Source of the DNA: Streptomyces sp. NA02950
GTDB lineage: Bacteria > Actinomycetota > Actinomycetes > Streptomycetales > Streptomycetaceae
Assembly: GCF_013364155.1 (NCBI RefSeq)
Contig: NZ_CP054916.1
Span: 6,011,001-6,075,000, forward strand
DNA length: 64,000 bases
Reading direction: 5' to 3'
The notes under the pieces were generated by a model. The model made no database searches, had not been told where the DNA came from, and was given only the letters and a program-made list of their open reading frames with translations. Shown in pieces: positions 1 to 8,262 of the stretch. How positions within the stretch are numbered: position 1 is the stretch's first letter; each line of letters opens with the position of its first letter. Made by a program: the position numbers and the translations under genes.

Positions 1-823
1 GCACCCGTGCGTCGTCCAGACAGTCCGGCGGGTCCTGGCCGAGCACCGCATGCGCCCACGCCCGGGTGACCGGCTTGAACATTCGCGGGTGGTTCGCCAC
101 GATCCGGGCCCGCACCGCGAGATCGTTCTCGGCGGCCTCCACATGCAGCCCGTCGTCCTTGTTGCGCGCTCCGAAGAGCGGCTCGTGGAGATGGTGGGCG
201 GTGAAGCCGCGTTCGGCACAGGCGATCCAGAAGTCCCAGTCCTCCCCGGCGCGCATCTCCTCGTCGTAGCCGCCCACCGCCTCCCACACCTCACGGCGGT
301 AGAGCGAGCAGTAGAACATGATCAGACGGCGCAGCAGCAGCTGGGGGTTGTACGCGGGGAGCGCCAGCACCTGGGCGGGGATGTCCTCGTCGTCGGTGAA
401 GGCGGAGACGTCGGTGGAGGCGATGGCGAGGTCCGGATCGCCCTCCAGCACCGCGACGGTCTTCTCCAGCATGGTCGGTTCGATCACGTCGTCGGCGTCC
501 AGCGGCAGGATGTAGCGGCCCTCGGAGGCGGTGATTCCGGCGTTGCGGGCCGCGGACACCCCCGCGTTGGCCTGGCGCAGCAGCCGGATCCGGCGGCCGG
601 GGTTGCGGGCGATCAGGGACTCGGCCACCGCCGCGGTGTTGTCGGTACTGCCGTCGTCGACGACGACCAGTTCCCAGTCCTCGTAGGTCTGGGCCAGCAC
701 ACTCGCCACGGCCTGCGGCAGATAGCGGCCGTAGTCGTAGCAGGGGATCACCACGGACACGGCCGGACGCGGGGCGGGGCCGGCCCCCGGGAGGCGGGCC
801 TCCAAGGGGCCGCGGTCCGTCAT
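1..823 (-). CDS. Glycosyltransferase family 2 (3' end outside window)
   Basis: Reading leftward from the ATG at 821-823, the protein opens with a classical GT2 (GT-A fold) domain: a VSVVIPCYDYGRYL strand, then LVVVDDGSTD (nucleotide-sugar binding), a NAGVSAARNAG segment, and the metal-binding LDADD. It continues with GGYDEEMRAGEDWDFWI, the usual acceptor-side motif of this family. It should transfer a sugar from an NDP-sugar to an unknown acceptor on the cytoplasmic face; no membrane helix is seen in the visible 274 residues. The start lies 5 nt after the stop of the secreted-protein gene and a GGTGAAG-like ribosome site sits inside that gene's end, so the two are probably co-transcribed with the fused glycosyltransferase further upstream. 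The C-terminus is cut by the window edge. Confidence 0.9.
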   Translation of the reverse strand, partial: MTDRGPLEARLPGAGPAPRPAVSVVIPCYDYGRYLPQAVASVLAQTYEDWELVVVDDGSTDNTAAVAESLIARNPGRRIRLLRQANAGVSAARNAGITASEGRYILPLDADDVIEPTMLEKTVAVLEGDPDLAIASTDVSAFTDDEDIPAQVLALPAYNPQLLLRRLIMFYCSLYRREVWEAVGGYDEEMRAGEDWDFWIACAERGFTAHHLHEPLFGARNKDDGLHVEAAENDLAVRARIVANHPRMFKPVTRAWAHAVLGQDPPDCLDDARV

Positions 824-828
824 CGTCT

Positions 829-1194
829 TCACCGGGCTCCGGTGGCCGTCATCGAGGACGGGGTGCCGAACCGGGATGCGGCGGCCTTCGAGGACGGGCC
901 GCCGATGGCGATGTTGGAGCAATGCTGCTCGAGCGGCACGATGACAACGTTGGCGTTGTGGGAAGGGCCGGTGGAGTCACAGTGGTTCTTCTGCGTCACA
1001 CTCTTCAGGTCGCCGAAGATATGCGCGAAGTTCAGGCAGTCGGCCCCGGCTTCCACCTCGTCGGTGAGCACGCCACTGGTGCCGGTCTCGCACTGGTTGC
1101 CCTGCTTGACGGGATCGGCGAGGGCGTGGCCGCCACCGAACATCACCGCACCCGCCGTCGCCGTCACCAGCGCGGCCGTTTTGCCGATGTTCAT
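829..1194 (-). CDS. Small secreted protein with four cysteines
   Basis: 121 aa. The start is the ATG preceded by a strong AAGGAGG-type site (TAAGGAGGATTAC before ATG). Residues 1-27 form a signal peptide: MNIGK, then a hydrophobic stretch, then an ALA-DP cleavage site. The mature part is about 94 aa and has exactly four Cys (NQC, ADC, NHC, QHC contexts), consistent with two disulfides outside the cell. It is not a chaplin: there is no repeated chaplin hydrophobic motif. It lies between two glycosyltransferase genes on the same strand, so it may be exported and glycosylated or may act in the same surface process; that is inference. A longer upstream open frame exists but lacks a ribosome site and would bury the signal peptide. 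Confidence 0.85.
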   Translation of the reverse strand: MNIGKTAALVTATAGAVMFGGGHALADPVKQGNQCETGTSGVLTDEVEAGADCLNFAHIFGDLKSVTQKNHCDSTGPSHNANVVIVPLEQHCSNIAIGGPSSKAAASRFGTPSSMTATGAR

Positions 1195-1285
1195 GTAATC
1201 CTCCTTACGAGCGCTCCGCGTGGGTCCCCGCGGACGTGTGTCCAACGGGAACCAATGGGGCCAGGGAACGACGGGCCGGCCGACT

Positions 1286-3715
1286 TCACCTGTCCGGCGC
1301 AGCACACTCGGATTCCGTCGTGGATTCCGGTTCAAGCTCCGGTCCGCGGTGGGGCGGATGGACCACCTCCAGCGCGGGCAGCCCCCAGCAGTCCGTGCCC
1401 AGGTCGCGGGCCATCGCGGCGAGTCCCTCGGTCTCGATCAGATGCCGGTACGGGACGGCCGGGAACACCAGGCCGTCGCGGTGCAGATCGGCGCGTACCA
1501 GGAGCCCCGCAGCGCCCACCGAGTCGACGCGGACCCGCTCTTCTCCGCGCAGCTCGTCGAGGTACATGCGGCCGTAGCCCCTGGGCGGTTGCAGGATCCC
1601 GTCGCGCAGCCACCCGTCCCAGTCCAGCGCGTCGGCGCCGGGCCGCAGCACGAAGGTGTTGAGGTCGAACGTCGGGCCGCCGGGCTCGGTGACGCAGTGC
1701 GGGACCACGATGTCCTCGCCCGCGCCGAGCAGTCGCTGGACGAGGTCGGACGGGCAGTCGGTCACATCCACGTCGAGCCACAGCACCCACGGTTCGTCGG
1801 CGAGCGCCCGGGAGAGCAGGTGGTTGCGGGCCCTGGCCAGCACCGACCGTCGCCGCCGCTGGACGGAGCGCTCCCAGCGGGGCCCGGACAGCCGGTAGCC
1901 GAAGTGGCGCCGTACGAGGGTGACCCTGCGGAACTCCGCCCTGAGCGCGGGCAGGGAGTCCTGAAGCAGCTCCCAGGTGCCGTCCTGGCTGTCGCTTTCC
2001 AGCAGTCCCATCGAGAGCGCCTCCCGGGGGTAGTCCAGGGCGCGCAGATTCTCCAGATGGCGGGGGAGGAAGGCGGCCGCGTCCTTGACCGGGGTGAGCA
2101 CCAGGACCGGCGGCCGCTCGGTGGACGCGGCGGGGACCGGGGCGGGAGGCCGTGGTGAGGGAACGCCGACGGACGGCGGGGGCGAAGGTGACGGCGTCTC
2201 CGGCTGCGCGTGGAGGACGTCCGCCGGGTCCAACGGCAGCCGCGCCGCCATCTCCCGCACCAGATCGCCGTAGCCTCCCCCCGTCCACACCTGGGTCGCC
2301 GCCTCGAAGAGGCTCGCGAAGTGGGGCTCGTCAAAGGTGTTGGAGCCGTGGCGGACGTAGGTGTAGAGCTCGGGCGCGTCCACGGACACCACCCGGCCCG
2401 CGCCGACCACCTGCGCCGCGACCGGGGAGTCCTCGCCGCGCCGCAGCGCCGGATAGCGCGGCAGCCCCTCCTTCGCGCAGACCATGGAGCCCTCCCACAC
2501 CCGCGCCCCGGAGATCCCCAGGGTGCGGCGGGCGGGCCACCAGAGCCGTTCCCGGGCGAGGAAGCAGGAGTTCGCGCCGAGCCCGGCGATCGCCGCCATC
2601 TGCACCTCCAGCCGCTCCGGGTCGTACAGATCGTCGTCGTCCCACTGGCACACATACGGCCCGGCGGCCAGGTCCACCGCCACATTGCGCAGTTCACCCA
2701 GCATCCGGCCCTCCGGCGGCAGCCGGTGCAGCCGGATCCGGGGTTCGTCGAGCGCGCGGATATGCCGTTCCAGGGTGTCGTCGGCGCTGTCGTCCACGAC
2801 GACGAGTTCGGACCGGGCGTAGGTCTGGGCGAGGAAGCACCGGATCGCACGCGCGGCCGACGCCGGCCGGTCCTTGGTCACCATCAGGCACGACACCATC
2901 GGCGTGGGCCCGCCGGAGGCCCACCGGGCGCGCTGCGCGTCCAGGTCGAACTCGCCCGTGGCGCAAGGCCGCAGCCCCTCACTGGTCCAGAATCGGACCT
3001 TCCGGCCCGCCGAGGTCCGCGGCCGGAAGGAGACGTCGTTCGCCCAGCTGCCCGACCAGTGGTGCACGGCGTACGCCTGGCTCAGGTCCACCTCGCGCGC
3101 GCCGAACGCCTCCGTCGCGTACGGGCTCAGCACGGGATAGAGGGTCTGCGGTCCGAGGACGGTGATCGAGCGGGCGGACGGGGCGCTGTCGACCGCGCGG
3201 GTGAGGAAGTACGGGCCCGTCGCGTCCAGGGGGCCCGGTGCGGTGTGGGCGCCTACCAACTCCCGGTGCACATGCGCCCAGAAGGGGTGGCCGGGCCGCG
3301 AGGCGAGGAACGCGTTGCCGACCACGCGTCGCAGCCCGCGTCGGCGCGCCAACGACAGCCGGGTGTGCTCCTCGGGTTCGAGGCCGAGCACCAGCTCACA
3401 GTCGGTGAGAAGGTCCGTCGTCGGGCGCAGGCACTCGAAGTCCAGGTCGGCGTAGACCCCGCCGTAGTGGTCGAGCAGGAAGTACCGGATCGCGTCGGCG
3501 CGCATGATCGGCTCGGGATAGCCGTCGTAGACCGGCAGGAACCAGGGGTAGTGCTTCTCCAGGAAGGCGCGGTTGTCCGCGTCCGTCCACAGCCGGTACT
3601 CCCAGTCGGGATGGTGGCGCCGCCAGGACGCGGCCCAGGCCCGCCATCGGGGCGGTACATCCGTGTCCTTCCATGTCTGGTGGATAAGGGAAGGAATATG
3701 GGTTTGGTGGGCCAT
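1286..3715 (-). CDS. Three-domain glycosyltransferase fusion (GT32-like / GT2 / Anp1-like)
   Basis: 809 aa counted from ATG 3715; a GTG two codons earlier at 3721 is possible. Domain 1 (about residues 5-260) resembles the GT32 / Gly_transf_sug family: IPSLIHQTWKD near the start and the DXD motif in GGVYADLDFE near residue 92. Domain 2 (about 270-480) is GT2-like, with VSCLMVTKDR, LVVVDDSADD and CQWDDDDLYD. A Pro-rich linker (PETPSPSPPP and following) leads to domain 3 (about 535-790), which looks like the Anp1/GT62 group: VLVLTPVKDA, LLESDSQDGTW, RRSVLARARNHLL, WVLWLDVDV. No signal peptide or membrane helix is visible, so it is probably cytoplasmic. Three catalytic modules in one chain suggest sequential sugar additions to one acceptor. 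The 3' end is 91 bp from the secreted-protein gene; likely one transcript. Confidence 0.85.
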   Translation of the reverse strand: MAHQTHIPSLIHQTWKDTDVPPRWRAWAASWRRHHPDWEYRLWTDADNRAFLEKHYPWFLPVYDGYPEPIMRADAIRYFLLDHYGGVYADLDFECLRPTTDLLTDCELVLGLEPEEHTRLSLARRRGLRRVVGNAFLASRPGHPFWAHVHRELVGAHTAPGPLDATGPYFLTRAVDSAPSARSITVLGPQTLYPVLSPYATEAFGAREVDLSQAYAVHHWSGSWANDVSFRPRTSAGRKVRFWTSEGLRPCATGEFDLDAQRARWASGGPTPMVSCLMVTKDRPASAARAIRCFLAQTYARSELVVVDDSADDTLERHIRALDEPRIRLHRLPPEGRMLGELRNVAVDLAAGPYVCQWDDDDLYDPERLEVQMAAIAGLGANSCFLARERLWWPARRTLGISGARVWEGSMVCAKEGLPRYPALRRGEDSPVAAQVVGAGRVVSVDAPELYTYVRHGSNTFDEPHFASLFEAATQVWTGGGYGDLVREMAARLPLDPADVLHAQPETPSPSPPPSVGVPSPRPPAPVPAASTERPPVLVLTPVKDAAAFLPRHLENLRALDYPREALSMGLLESDSQDGTWELLQDSLPALRAEFRRVTLVRRHFGYRLSGPRWERSVQRRRRSVLARARNHLLSRALADEPWVLWLDVDVTDCPSDLVQRLLGAGEDIVVPHCVTEPGGPTFDLNTFVLRPGADALDWDGWLRDGILQPPRGYGRMYLDELRGEERVRVDSVGAAGLLVRADLHRDGLVFPAVPYRHLIETEGLAAMARDLGTDCWGLPALEVVHPPHRGPELEPESTTESECAAPDR

Positions 3716-3921
3716 CCGCACAGTATGTCGGGATGCGGTGGGGCAGCGGCCACGGCGTCACCCACTCGGTCCAAGGCGGACGTGGGGGCGGGCGCCGCCG
3801 TCGGGTTCATCGTGGGCCCTCCCGTGGCCGCGGGCGAACGGAAGGGGCCCGATCGTGCCCGGGGTCGCCCGTCTGGGGTGTCCGGGGTGCGGCGGCGGGC
3901 CGTCAGCCGCACGTTGGACGC

Positions 3922-4311
3922 ATGACCGAGAGTGAGATCCCGCGTATCACCCGGCCGCCGGTCGTGGTGCTCGGTGTTCAGCCGGGGGACCCCCCCTACC
4001 GGCTGGTGGAGGTGGCCGGTGAGCTGGCCGGCAAGGCGCACTCGGTCCTGGACGTGATCGAGATCGCCCGGTCGGTCGGCCTCGACGACGTCGATCTCGA
4101 CGATCCCGATGTCGTCCGCTGGGTGGGCGGCGACAAGTTCACCTGGACCTCGTGGTGGCCGTATCACCCACCGCCGCACGAGGAGGCCGGCGAGGGGCAC
4201 GAGAAGCGGCGGCGCGGCAGGCGCGGACGGCAGGAGCGTCCGGAGAGCCCCGAGGGGCGTGAGGGGCCGGAGGCGCGCGAGGGGCGTGGACCCGACGAGA
4301 CGCACGGCTGA
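3922..4311 (+). CDS. Conserved-looking hypothetical protein with charged tail
   Basis: 129 aa. I do not recognise the family. The N-terminal 80 residues look folded (ITRPPVVVLGVQPGDPPYRL, then an alternating Leu/Asp region, and DVVRWVGGDKFTWTSWW). The last 45 residues are a low-complexity Arg/Glu/Gly/Pro tail. There is no signal peptide or membrane segment. The ATG at 3922 starts the coherent protein; an upstream in-frame start would add low-quality sequence, and no clear ribosome site is present, so a leaderless transcript is possible. It is divergent from the glycosyltransferase fusion, and 75 bp separate it from the regulator gene downstream. Confidence 0.6.
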   Translation: MTESEIPRITRPPVVVLGVQPGDPPYRLVEVAGELAGKAHSVLDVIEIARSVGLDDVDLDDPDVVRWVGGDKFTWTSWWPYHPPPHEEAGEGHEKRRRGRRGRQERPESPEGREGPEAREGRGPDETHG

Positions 4312-4336
4312 CGGTCCTCGAGCGATGGCCCCCAAC

Positions 4337-4384
4337 TGTCAACCCATCGTTGACACTTGGGGGAGCGTCAACCTATGGTTGACG
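4337..4384 (+). promoter_or_regulatory. Double-palindrome operator overlapping a leaderless promoter
   Basis: Two 19-bp palindromes with the same GTCAAC/GTTGAC arms lie 29 bp apart. They are TGTCAACCCATCGTTGACA (4337-4355, 7-bp arms) and CGTCAACCTATGGTTGACG (4366-4384, 8-bp arms). The right arm of the first supplies a perfect -35 TTGACA (4350-4355). The second contains a -10 TATGGT (4374-4379) after an 18-nt spacer. The predicted start of transcription falls on the A of the ATG at 4386, so the mRNA should be leaderless. A repressor bound to both palindromes would cover both promoter elements. Confidence 0.75.
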
Positions 4385-4385
4385 C

Positions 4386-5126
4386 ATGACGGAACCAGTA
4401 GGCCTGACACATCCCGTACGCCTCGACGACCTCATCGGGGCCATCAAGAAGGTCCACACCGACGCCCTCGACCAGCTCTCCGACGCGGTGATAGCCGCCG
4501 AACACCTCGGTGAGGTGGCCGACCATCTGATCGGCCACTTCGTGGACCAGGCGCGGCGCTCGGGCGCCTCCTGGACGGACATCGGCAAGAGCATGGGGGT
4601 CAGCCGCCAGGCGGCCCAGAAACGCTTCGTCCCGAAGAACCCCAACGATCTGTCGGCCCTCGACCCGAGCCAGGGCTTCAGCCGGTTCACCGAGCGCGCC
4701 CGGAACGTGGTGGTGGCGGCCCAGAACGAGGCCCGCGCCGCGTCCAACGACGAGATCCGCCCCGCCCACTTGGTCCTGGGCCTGCTGGTCGAGCCGGACT
4801 CCCTCGCCGTGACGGCGCTCACCGCCCAGGATCTGTCACCGGACGCCGTCCGCGAGGCGGCCACCGCGGTCCTGCCCCCGGCCCTCGAGCGGATCCCCGA
4901 CCTCCTCCTCTACGACCAGGGCGCGCGCAAGGTGCTCGAGCTGACGTACCGGGAGGCGCTGCGGCTGGGGCACAACTACATCGGCACCGAACACATCCTG
5001 CTCGCCCTCCTCGAGTTCGAGGACGGCTCGGGCCCGCTCACCACCCTCGGTGTCGACAAGGCCGCCGCCTCGGAGCACATCGCCCGTGCCATCGCCGAGA
5101 TCGCCGCCGCCCGCGGCCAGGAGTGA
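4386..5126 (+). CDS. Clp-N domain protein with helix-turn-helix segment
   Basis: 246 aa. Residues about 60-81 (SWTDIGKSMGVSRQAAQKRF) read as a helix-turn-helix recognition unit of the kind used in sigma-region-4/winged regulators. Residues about 96-240 contain two Clp N-terminal repeats: FTERARNVVVAAQNEAR with IRPAHLVLGLL, then GARKVLELTYREALRLG with IGTEHILLALL. These are the substrate/adaptor-binding fold of ClpA/ClpC. No AAA+ ATPase module follows, so this is not a chaperone but a DNA-binding protein carrying a Clp-type peptide-binding domain. The ATG directly follows a double palindrome, so autoregulation is likely. Coupling of protein quality control to transcription is inference. Confidence 0.85.
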   Translation: MTEPVGLTHPVRLDDLIGAIKKVHTDALDQLSDAVIAAEHLGEVADHLIGHFVDQARRSGASWTDIGKSMGVSRQAAQKRFVPKNPNDLSALDPSQGFSRFTERARNVVVAAQNEARAASNDEIRPAHLVLGLLVEPDSLAVTALTAQDLSPDAVREAATAVLPPALERIPDLLLYDQGARKVLELTYREALRLGHNYIGTEHILLALLEFEDGSGPLTTLGVDKAAASEHIARAIAEIAAARGQE

Positions 5127-5237
5127 CGCCCGGCCGCCGGCGTCATCGAGATCCCGGGTGGCCGCCGATGGGGTCATGAGGGGGTAAGGAAAAGGCCGCC
5201 GTCCTGCTTCTCGCAGGTCAGCGGCCTCTTCGAAGAG

Positions 5238-5310
5238 GGTGAGTAACGGGACTCGAACCCGCGACATCCTGGACCACAACCAGGTGCTCTACCAGCTGAG
5301 CTATACCCAC
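5238..5310 (-). tRNA. tRNA-His (GTG)
   Basis: The minus strand folds as a complete cloverleaf. Acceptor GTGGGTA pairs with TACTCAC (one G-T wobble), the D arm has AGCTCAGCTGGTAGAGC, and the anticodon loop TTGTGGT carries GTG. The T arm has GGTTCGAGTCC. The encoded nucleotide before the acceptor is G (5311) and the discriminator base is C (5238), the G-1:C73 pair specific to tRNA-His. CCA is not encoded. It lies between the Clp-N gene and orn. Confidence 0.97.
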
Positions 5311-5406
5311 CATGACCGGTGCTTTCCGCACCGGCCGAGAAAAAGTGTACAGGGTCGGCGGGGGTGCTCGCGCCCGGCTTTCGGGGAGCCGGGCACGAGC
5401 GGTGGA

Positions 5407-6015
5407 TCATGCGTGCCGGGCGGGCAGGACGTGCTTGGCCGCGATCGACTTCGCCGTGTCCGAGTCCGGGCCGGGCTGGGGCACGAAGACCGCCTCCCGG
5501 TAGTAGCGCAGCTCGGCGATCGACTCGTGGATGTCGGCGAGCGCGCGGTGGTTGCCGTTCTTCTTGGGGCTGTTGAAGTAGGCCCGCGGATACCAGCGGC
5601 GGGCCAGCTCCTTGATCGAGGAGACGTCGACGATCCGGTAGTGCAGATAGCTCTCGAGGGTGGGCATGTCACGGAGCAGGAAGCCGCGGTCGGTGCTGAC
5701 CGAGTTTCCGCACAGCGGGGCCTTGCCCGCCTCCGGGACGTGCTCGCGGATGTACGCCAGGACCTGCTCCTGGGCGTCCTCCAGCGTGGTGCCCCCGTCG
5801 AGCTCGGCGAGCAGGCCGGAGGCCGTGTGCATCTCACGCACCACCTCGGGCATGGTGACCAGCGACTCGGCGGGCGGCCGGACAACGATGTCCACCCCGT
5901 CGCCCAGGATGTTCAGCTCGGAGTCCGTGACCAGCGCGGCCACCTCGATGAGCGCGTCGTCCGACAGCGAGAGCCCGGTCATCTCGCAGTCGATCCACAC
6001 CATGCGATCGTTCAT
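5407..6015 (-). CDS. orn: Oligoribonuclease
   Basis: 202 aa, the normal size of Orn. It is a 3'-5' exoribonuclease of the DEDDh family that clears 2-5 nt RNA (nanoRNA) and linear dinucleotides such as pGpG from c-di-GMP turnover. Motifs: WIDCEMTGL at residues 7-15 (Asp9 and Glu11 of ExoI), the [14 protein letters not shown]xoII region, and [12 protein letters not shown] with the His and Asp of ExoIII. It starts 5 bp downstream of the adpA stop on the same strand, the conserved adpA-ornA arrangement of Streptomyces, and is probably co-transcribed with adpA. The C-terminus [11 protein letters not shown] is close to the usual end. Confidence 0.97.
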   Translation of the reverse strand: MNDRMVWIDCEMTGLSLSDDALIEVAALVTDSELNILGDGVDIVVRPPAESLVTMPEVVREMHTASGLLAELDGGTTLEDAQEQVLAYIREHVPEAGKAPLCGNSVSTDRGFLLRDMPTLESYLHYRIVDVSSIKELARRWYPRAYFNSPKKNGNHRALADIHESIAELRYYREAVFVPQPGPDSDTAKSIAAKHVLPARHA

Positions 6016-6020
6016 ACGTC

Positions 6021-7340
6021 TCACCCTACGGGGCGTTCCCGCTGGCCGGGGAGGGTCGGACGGCCCGAAGCGCGTCCCGCCGCCTGCTCGGGCAGGCGTG
6101 GGGCGTACGCGTCCGATTCCGGCTTGCCCGGGTCCGTGCCACCGTGCGGATGCGGAGGGTGATGGTGGTGGGCCGCGGAGTGACCGAGCGGCGCGCCGGG
6201 GCGCCGCAGCGGCAGGGCGTGCTCGCCCGCGCGCTGCTCGATCATCTCGGCCCGCTCCGGCCGGTCCACCCGCTCGCCCCGCTCCAGCCGCTCCAGCCGG
6301 TCCGGCCGCTCCGCGGAGCCGCCCTGCGGCCTGCGGGCGCGGTACGCGGCCCGGTAGGCAGCCGGGGAGGACCCCAGCTGACGCCGGAAGTGGCCGCGCA
6401 GGGCCACCGGGGAACGGAAGCCGCAGCGCCCGGCGACCTCGTCGACCGAGTAGTCGGAGGTCTCCAGGAGCCGCTGCGCCTGGAGCACCCGCTGGGTGAT
6501 CAGCCACTGGAGTGGAGCGCTCCCAGTGAGGGACCGGAAACGCCGGTCGAAGGTGCGGCGGCTCATATAGGCGCGCGCGGCCAGGGCCTCGACATCGAAC
6601 TGCTCGTGCAGATGCTCGAGGGCCCACGCCACCACCTCGGCGAGCGGATCCGCGCCGATCTCCTCTGGTAAGGACCTGTCCAGATAGCGCTCCTGTCCTC
6701 CACCGCGGCGCGGCGGCACGACGAGGCGGCGGGCCAGGGCCCCCGCGGCGTCGGCGCCGTGGTCGGTGCGCACGATGTGCAGGCACAGGTCGATCCCCGC
6801 GGCGGTGCCCGCCGAGGTCAGTACGTCGCCGTCGTCCACGAACAGTTCGCGCGGATCCACATGGACGGACGGATAGCGTTTGGCGAGCGTCGGCGCGTAC
6901 ATCCAGTGCGTGGTCGCCGGGCGGCCGTCGAGCAGCCCGGCCGCCGCCAGTACGAAGGCCCCGGTGCACAGGCCCACGATCCGCGCGCCCTCCTCGTGCG
7001 CGCGGCGCAGTGCGTCGAGCGCGGCGGCCGGTGGCGGCTGGGTGATCGACCGCCAGGCCGGTACGACGACGGTTCCGGCCCGGGACAGCGCCTCCAGGCC
7101 GTACGGTGCGGTCAGTTCCAGTCCGCCAGTCGTTCGCAGTGGCACATCTTCGCCCGCGCACACCAGCAGTCGGTAGCGAGGGACCCCGGCGTCCTGCCGG
7201 TCGATACCGAAGACGGAGAGCGGGATGGAACTTTCGAAAATGGGGCCGCCGCTGAACAGCAGCACCGCGACGATTTCTCGTCGCCGGCGTCCGGAGAGCT
7301 TGCGCGAGGTCTCCGGTACGGTCGTGGAGTCCTGGCTCAT
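6021..7340 (-). CDS. adpA: AdpA, pleiotropic developmental regulator (AraC/GlxA family)
   Basis: 439 aa. Residues about 24-200 form the DJ-1/PfpI (GATase1-like) dimerisation domain ([38 protein letters not shown]). Residues about 235-330 are the two-helix-turn-helix AraC domain ([37 protein letters not shown]). AdpA activates morphogenesis and antibiotic genes. A TTA leucine codon lies in frame at 6669-6671 (residue 224), in the linker between the domains. This is the classical bldA-dependent position in AdpA. The long His/Pro/Arg-rich C-terminal tail (after about residue 335) is low complexity. It sits immediately upstream of orn, as in other Streptomyces. Confidence 0.96.
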   Translation of the reverse strand: MSQDSTTVPETSRKLSGRRRREIVAVLLFSGGPIFESSIPLSVFGIDRQDAGVPRYRLLVCAGEDVPLRTTGGLELTAPYGLEALSRAGTVVVPAWRSITQPPPAAALDALRRAHEEGARIVGLCTGAFVLAAAGLLDGRPATTHWMYAPTLAKRYPSVHVDPRELFVDDGDVLTSAGTAAGIDLCLHIVRTDHGADAAGALARRLVVPPRRGGGQERYLDRSLPEEIGADPLAEVVAWALEHLHEQFDVEALAARAYMSRRTFDRRFRSLTGSAPLQWLITQRVLQAQRLLETSDYSVDEVAGRCGFRSPVALRGHFRRQLGSSPAAYRAAYRARRPQGGSAERPDRLERLERGERVDRPERAEMIEQRAGEHALPLRRPGAPLGHSAAHHHHPPHPHGGTDPGKPESDAYAPRLPEQAAGRASGRPTLPGQRERPVG

Positions 7341-7791
7341 GGCTCTAAGCCCCCCTCGATGGTCGCGTCCTCTCGGTCCTGCACGTTTCCCCTCGGTCCT
7401 GAACGGTTCCCCCGCCGGTCATGGCCAAGATCGAATCTACTGTGTCGCGTGTGGTCGCCGTGACCAGTTCACCACCCGCCACTATGTCGACATGACAACT
7501 TGGCGCGAAGCATTCGATCACGAAGCGTTGCACTCGTAGCCCTCGCTGTGAAGTGCGCCTAGTGCGGACATCCACTTCGCGTAGGGGGTCAGAACCCCGC
7601 ACGCCCCTTTCTACGCTGGCCTGAACGCGGTTGAGCACCGCGTTTGCCAAGGGAAGAACTGTGACGCGAAGTTGGCCGAAAACAGCCGGGCGCAGATGTG
7701 GAAAAGCATCATGCGCCCGGCGTACGACCCCCTCGTATTTCATCACCACAGGGTGTACGGAGCGCTACGCAGCGCACTGCGCGGTGCGCCC
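7341..7791. other. adpA upstream region without a gene
   Basis: About 450 bp between adpA and the next minus-strand gene, with lower GC than its surroundings. No coding frame is convincing. It holds a 20-bp tandem repeat next to the adpA start. TGGCGCGAAG at 7501-7510 matches nine of ten positions of the AdpA consensus TGGCSNGWWY as I recall it, so it is a weak candidate for self-regulation. A GAGGGGG ribosome site precedes the adpA ATG. A long adpA 5' untranslated region or several promoters would explain the size. Confidence 0.5.
7372..7411. repeat. Tandem 20-bp duplication upstream of adpA
   Basis: Two adjacent units, CTCGGTCCTGCACGTTTCCC (7372-7391) and CTCGGTCCTGAACGGTTCCC (7392-7411), match at 18 of 20 positions. 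They end about 32 bp upstream of the adpA ATG and so probably lie in its leader or core promoter. The period of two helical turns would present the units on the same DNA face. Confidence 0.8.
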
Positions 7792-8262
7792 TCAGCCGTG
7801 CCGGCCACCCCGGTGGGCGCCGATCCCGGTGCGCCCGTGACGGCCCCGGTGGGGGCTCACCGCGTCCGCGTCCAGCCGGGCCGCCACCCGCTCGTAATGA
7901 CGCAGCAGGGCGCGGCTGGCGGCGGTCACCGCGGCCAGGCCCGCCGCGGCGGCCAGCGCCGCGCCGAACGGCAGTCCGCACATCAGGAGGACGAGGGGAA
8001 CCACCGCACAGCTGAAGGACGCCCAGCGGATCACCTCGTTCACCGTCCCGCCCGCCAGGACCGGCGCGGGGACGGCCGCCGGGACGGGCGACGGGAGGCT
8101 GGACGGGACGGCCGACGGGGCCGCCGCGTGCCTCGCGGCGGCTACCGCGGCCGAGGACCGCGCGGCGGTCCTGGCGCGGCCCCGGGACCGGCCGCGCGGG
8201 ATGGTGCCGGGGGCCGCGCCCGGGGTACTGCGCAAGGCGTCGTGGGCGCGGGGCACGGACAC
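7792..8262 (-). CDS. Small membrane protein with two hydrophobic segments
   Basis: 156 aa from GTG at 8262, chosen because GAGAGGAG lies 10 nt upstream; a GTG 36 nt further upstream lacks a site. Residues 1-75 are Arg/Ala/Pro-rich and low complexity. Then NEVIRWASFSCAVVPLVLLMCGLPFG and LAAAAGLAAVTAASRALL make two membrane helices, followed by a basic tail. I recall similar small membrane proteins upstream of adpA in other Streptomyces but cannot name a function. It could reach the membrane with its long N-terminal tail in the cytoplasm. Confidence 0.6.
   Translation of the reverse strand: MSVPRAHDALRSTPGAAPGTIPRGRSRGRARTAARSSAAVAAARHAAAPSAVPSSLPSPVPAAVPAPVLAGGTVNEVIRWASFSCAVVPLVLLMCGLPFGAALAAAAGLAAVTAASRALLRHYERVAARLDADAVSPHRGRHGRTGIGAHRGGRHG

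Noticed and set aside
7345..7749. Minus-strand open frame in the adpA upstream region
   Set aside because: Weak coding composition, no ribosome site, no family resemblance, and it covers the tandem repeat and expected promoter.
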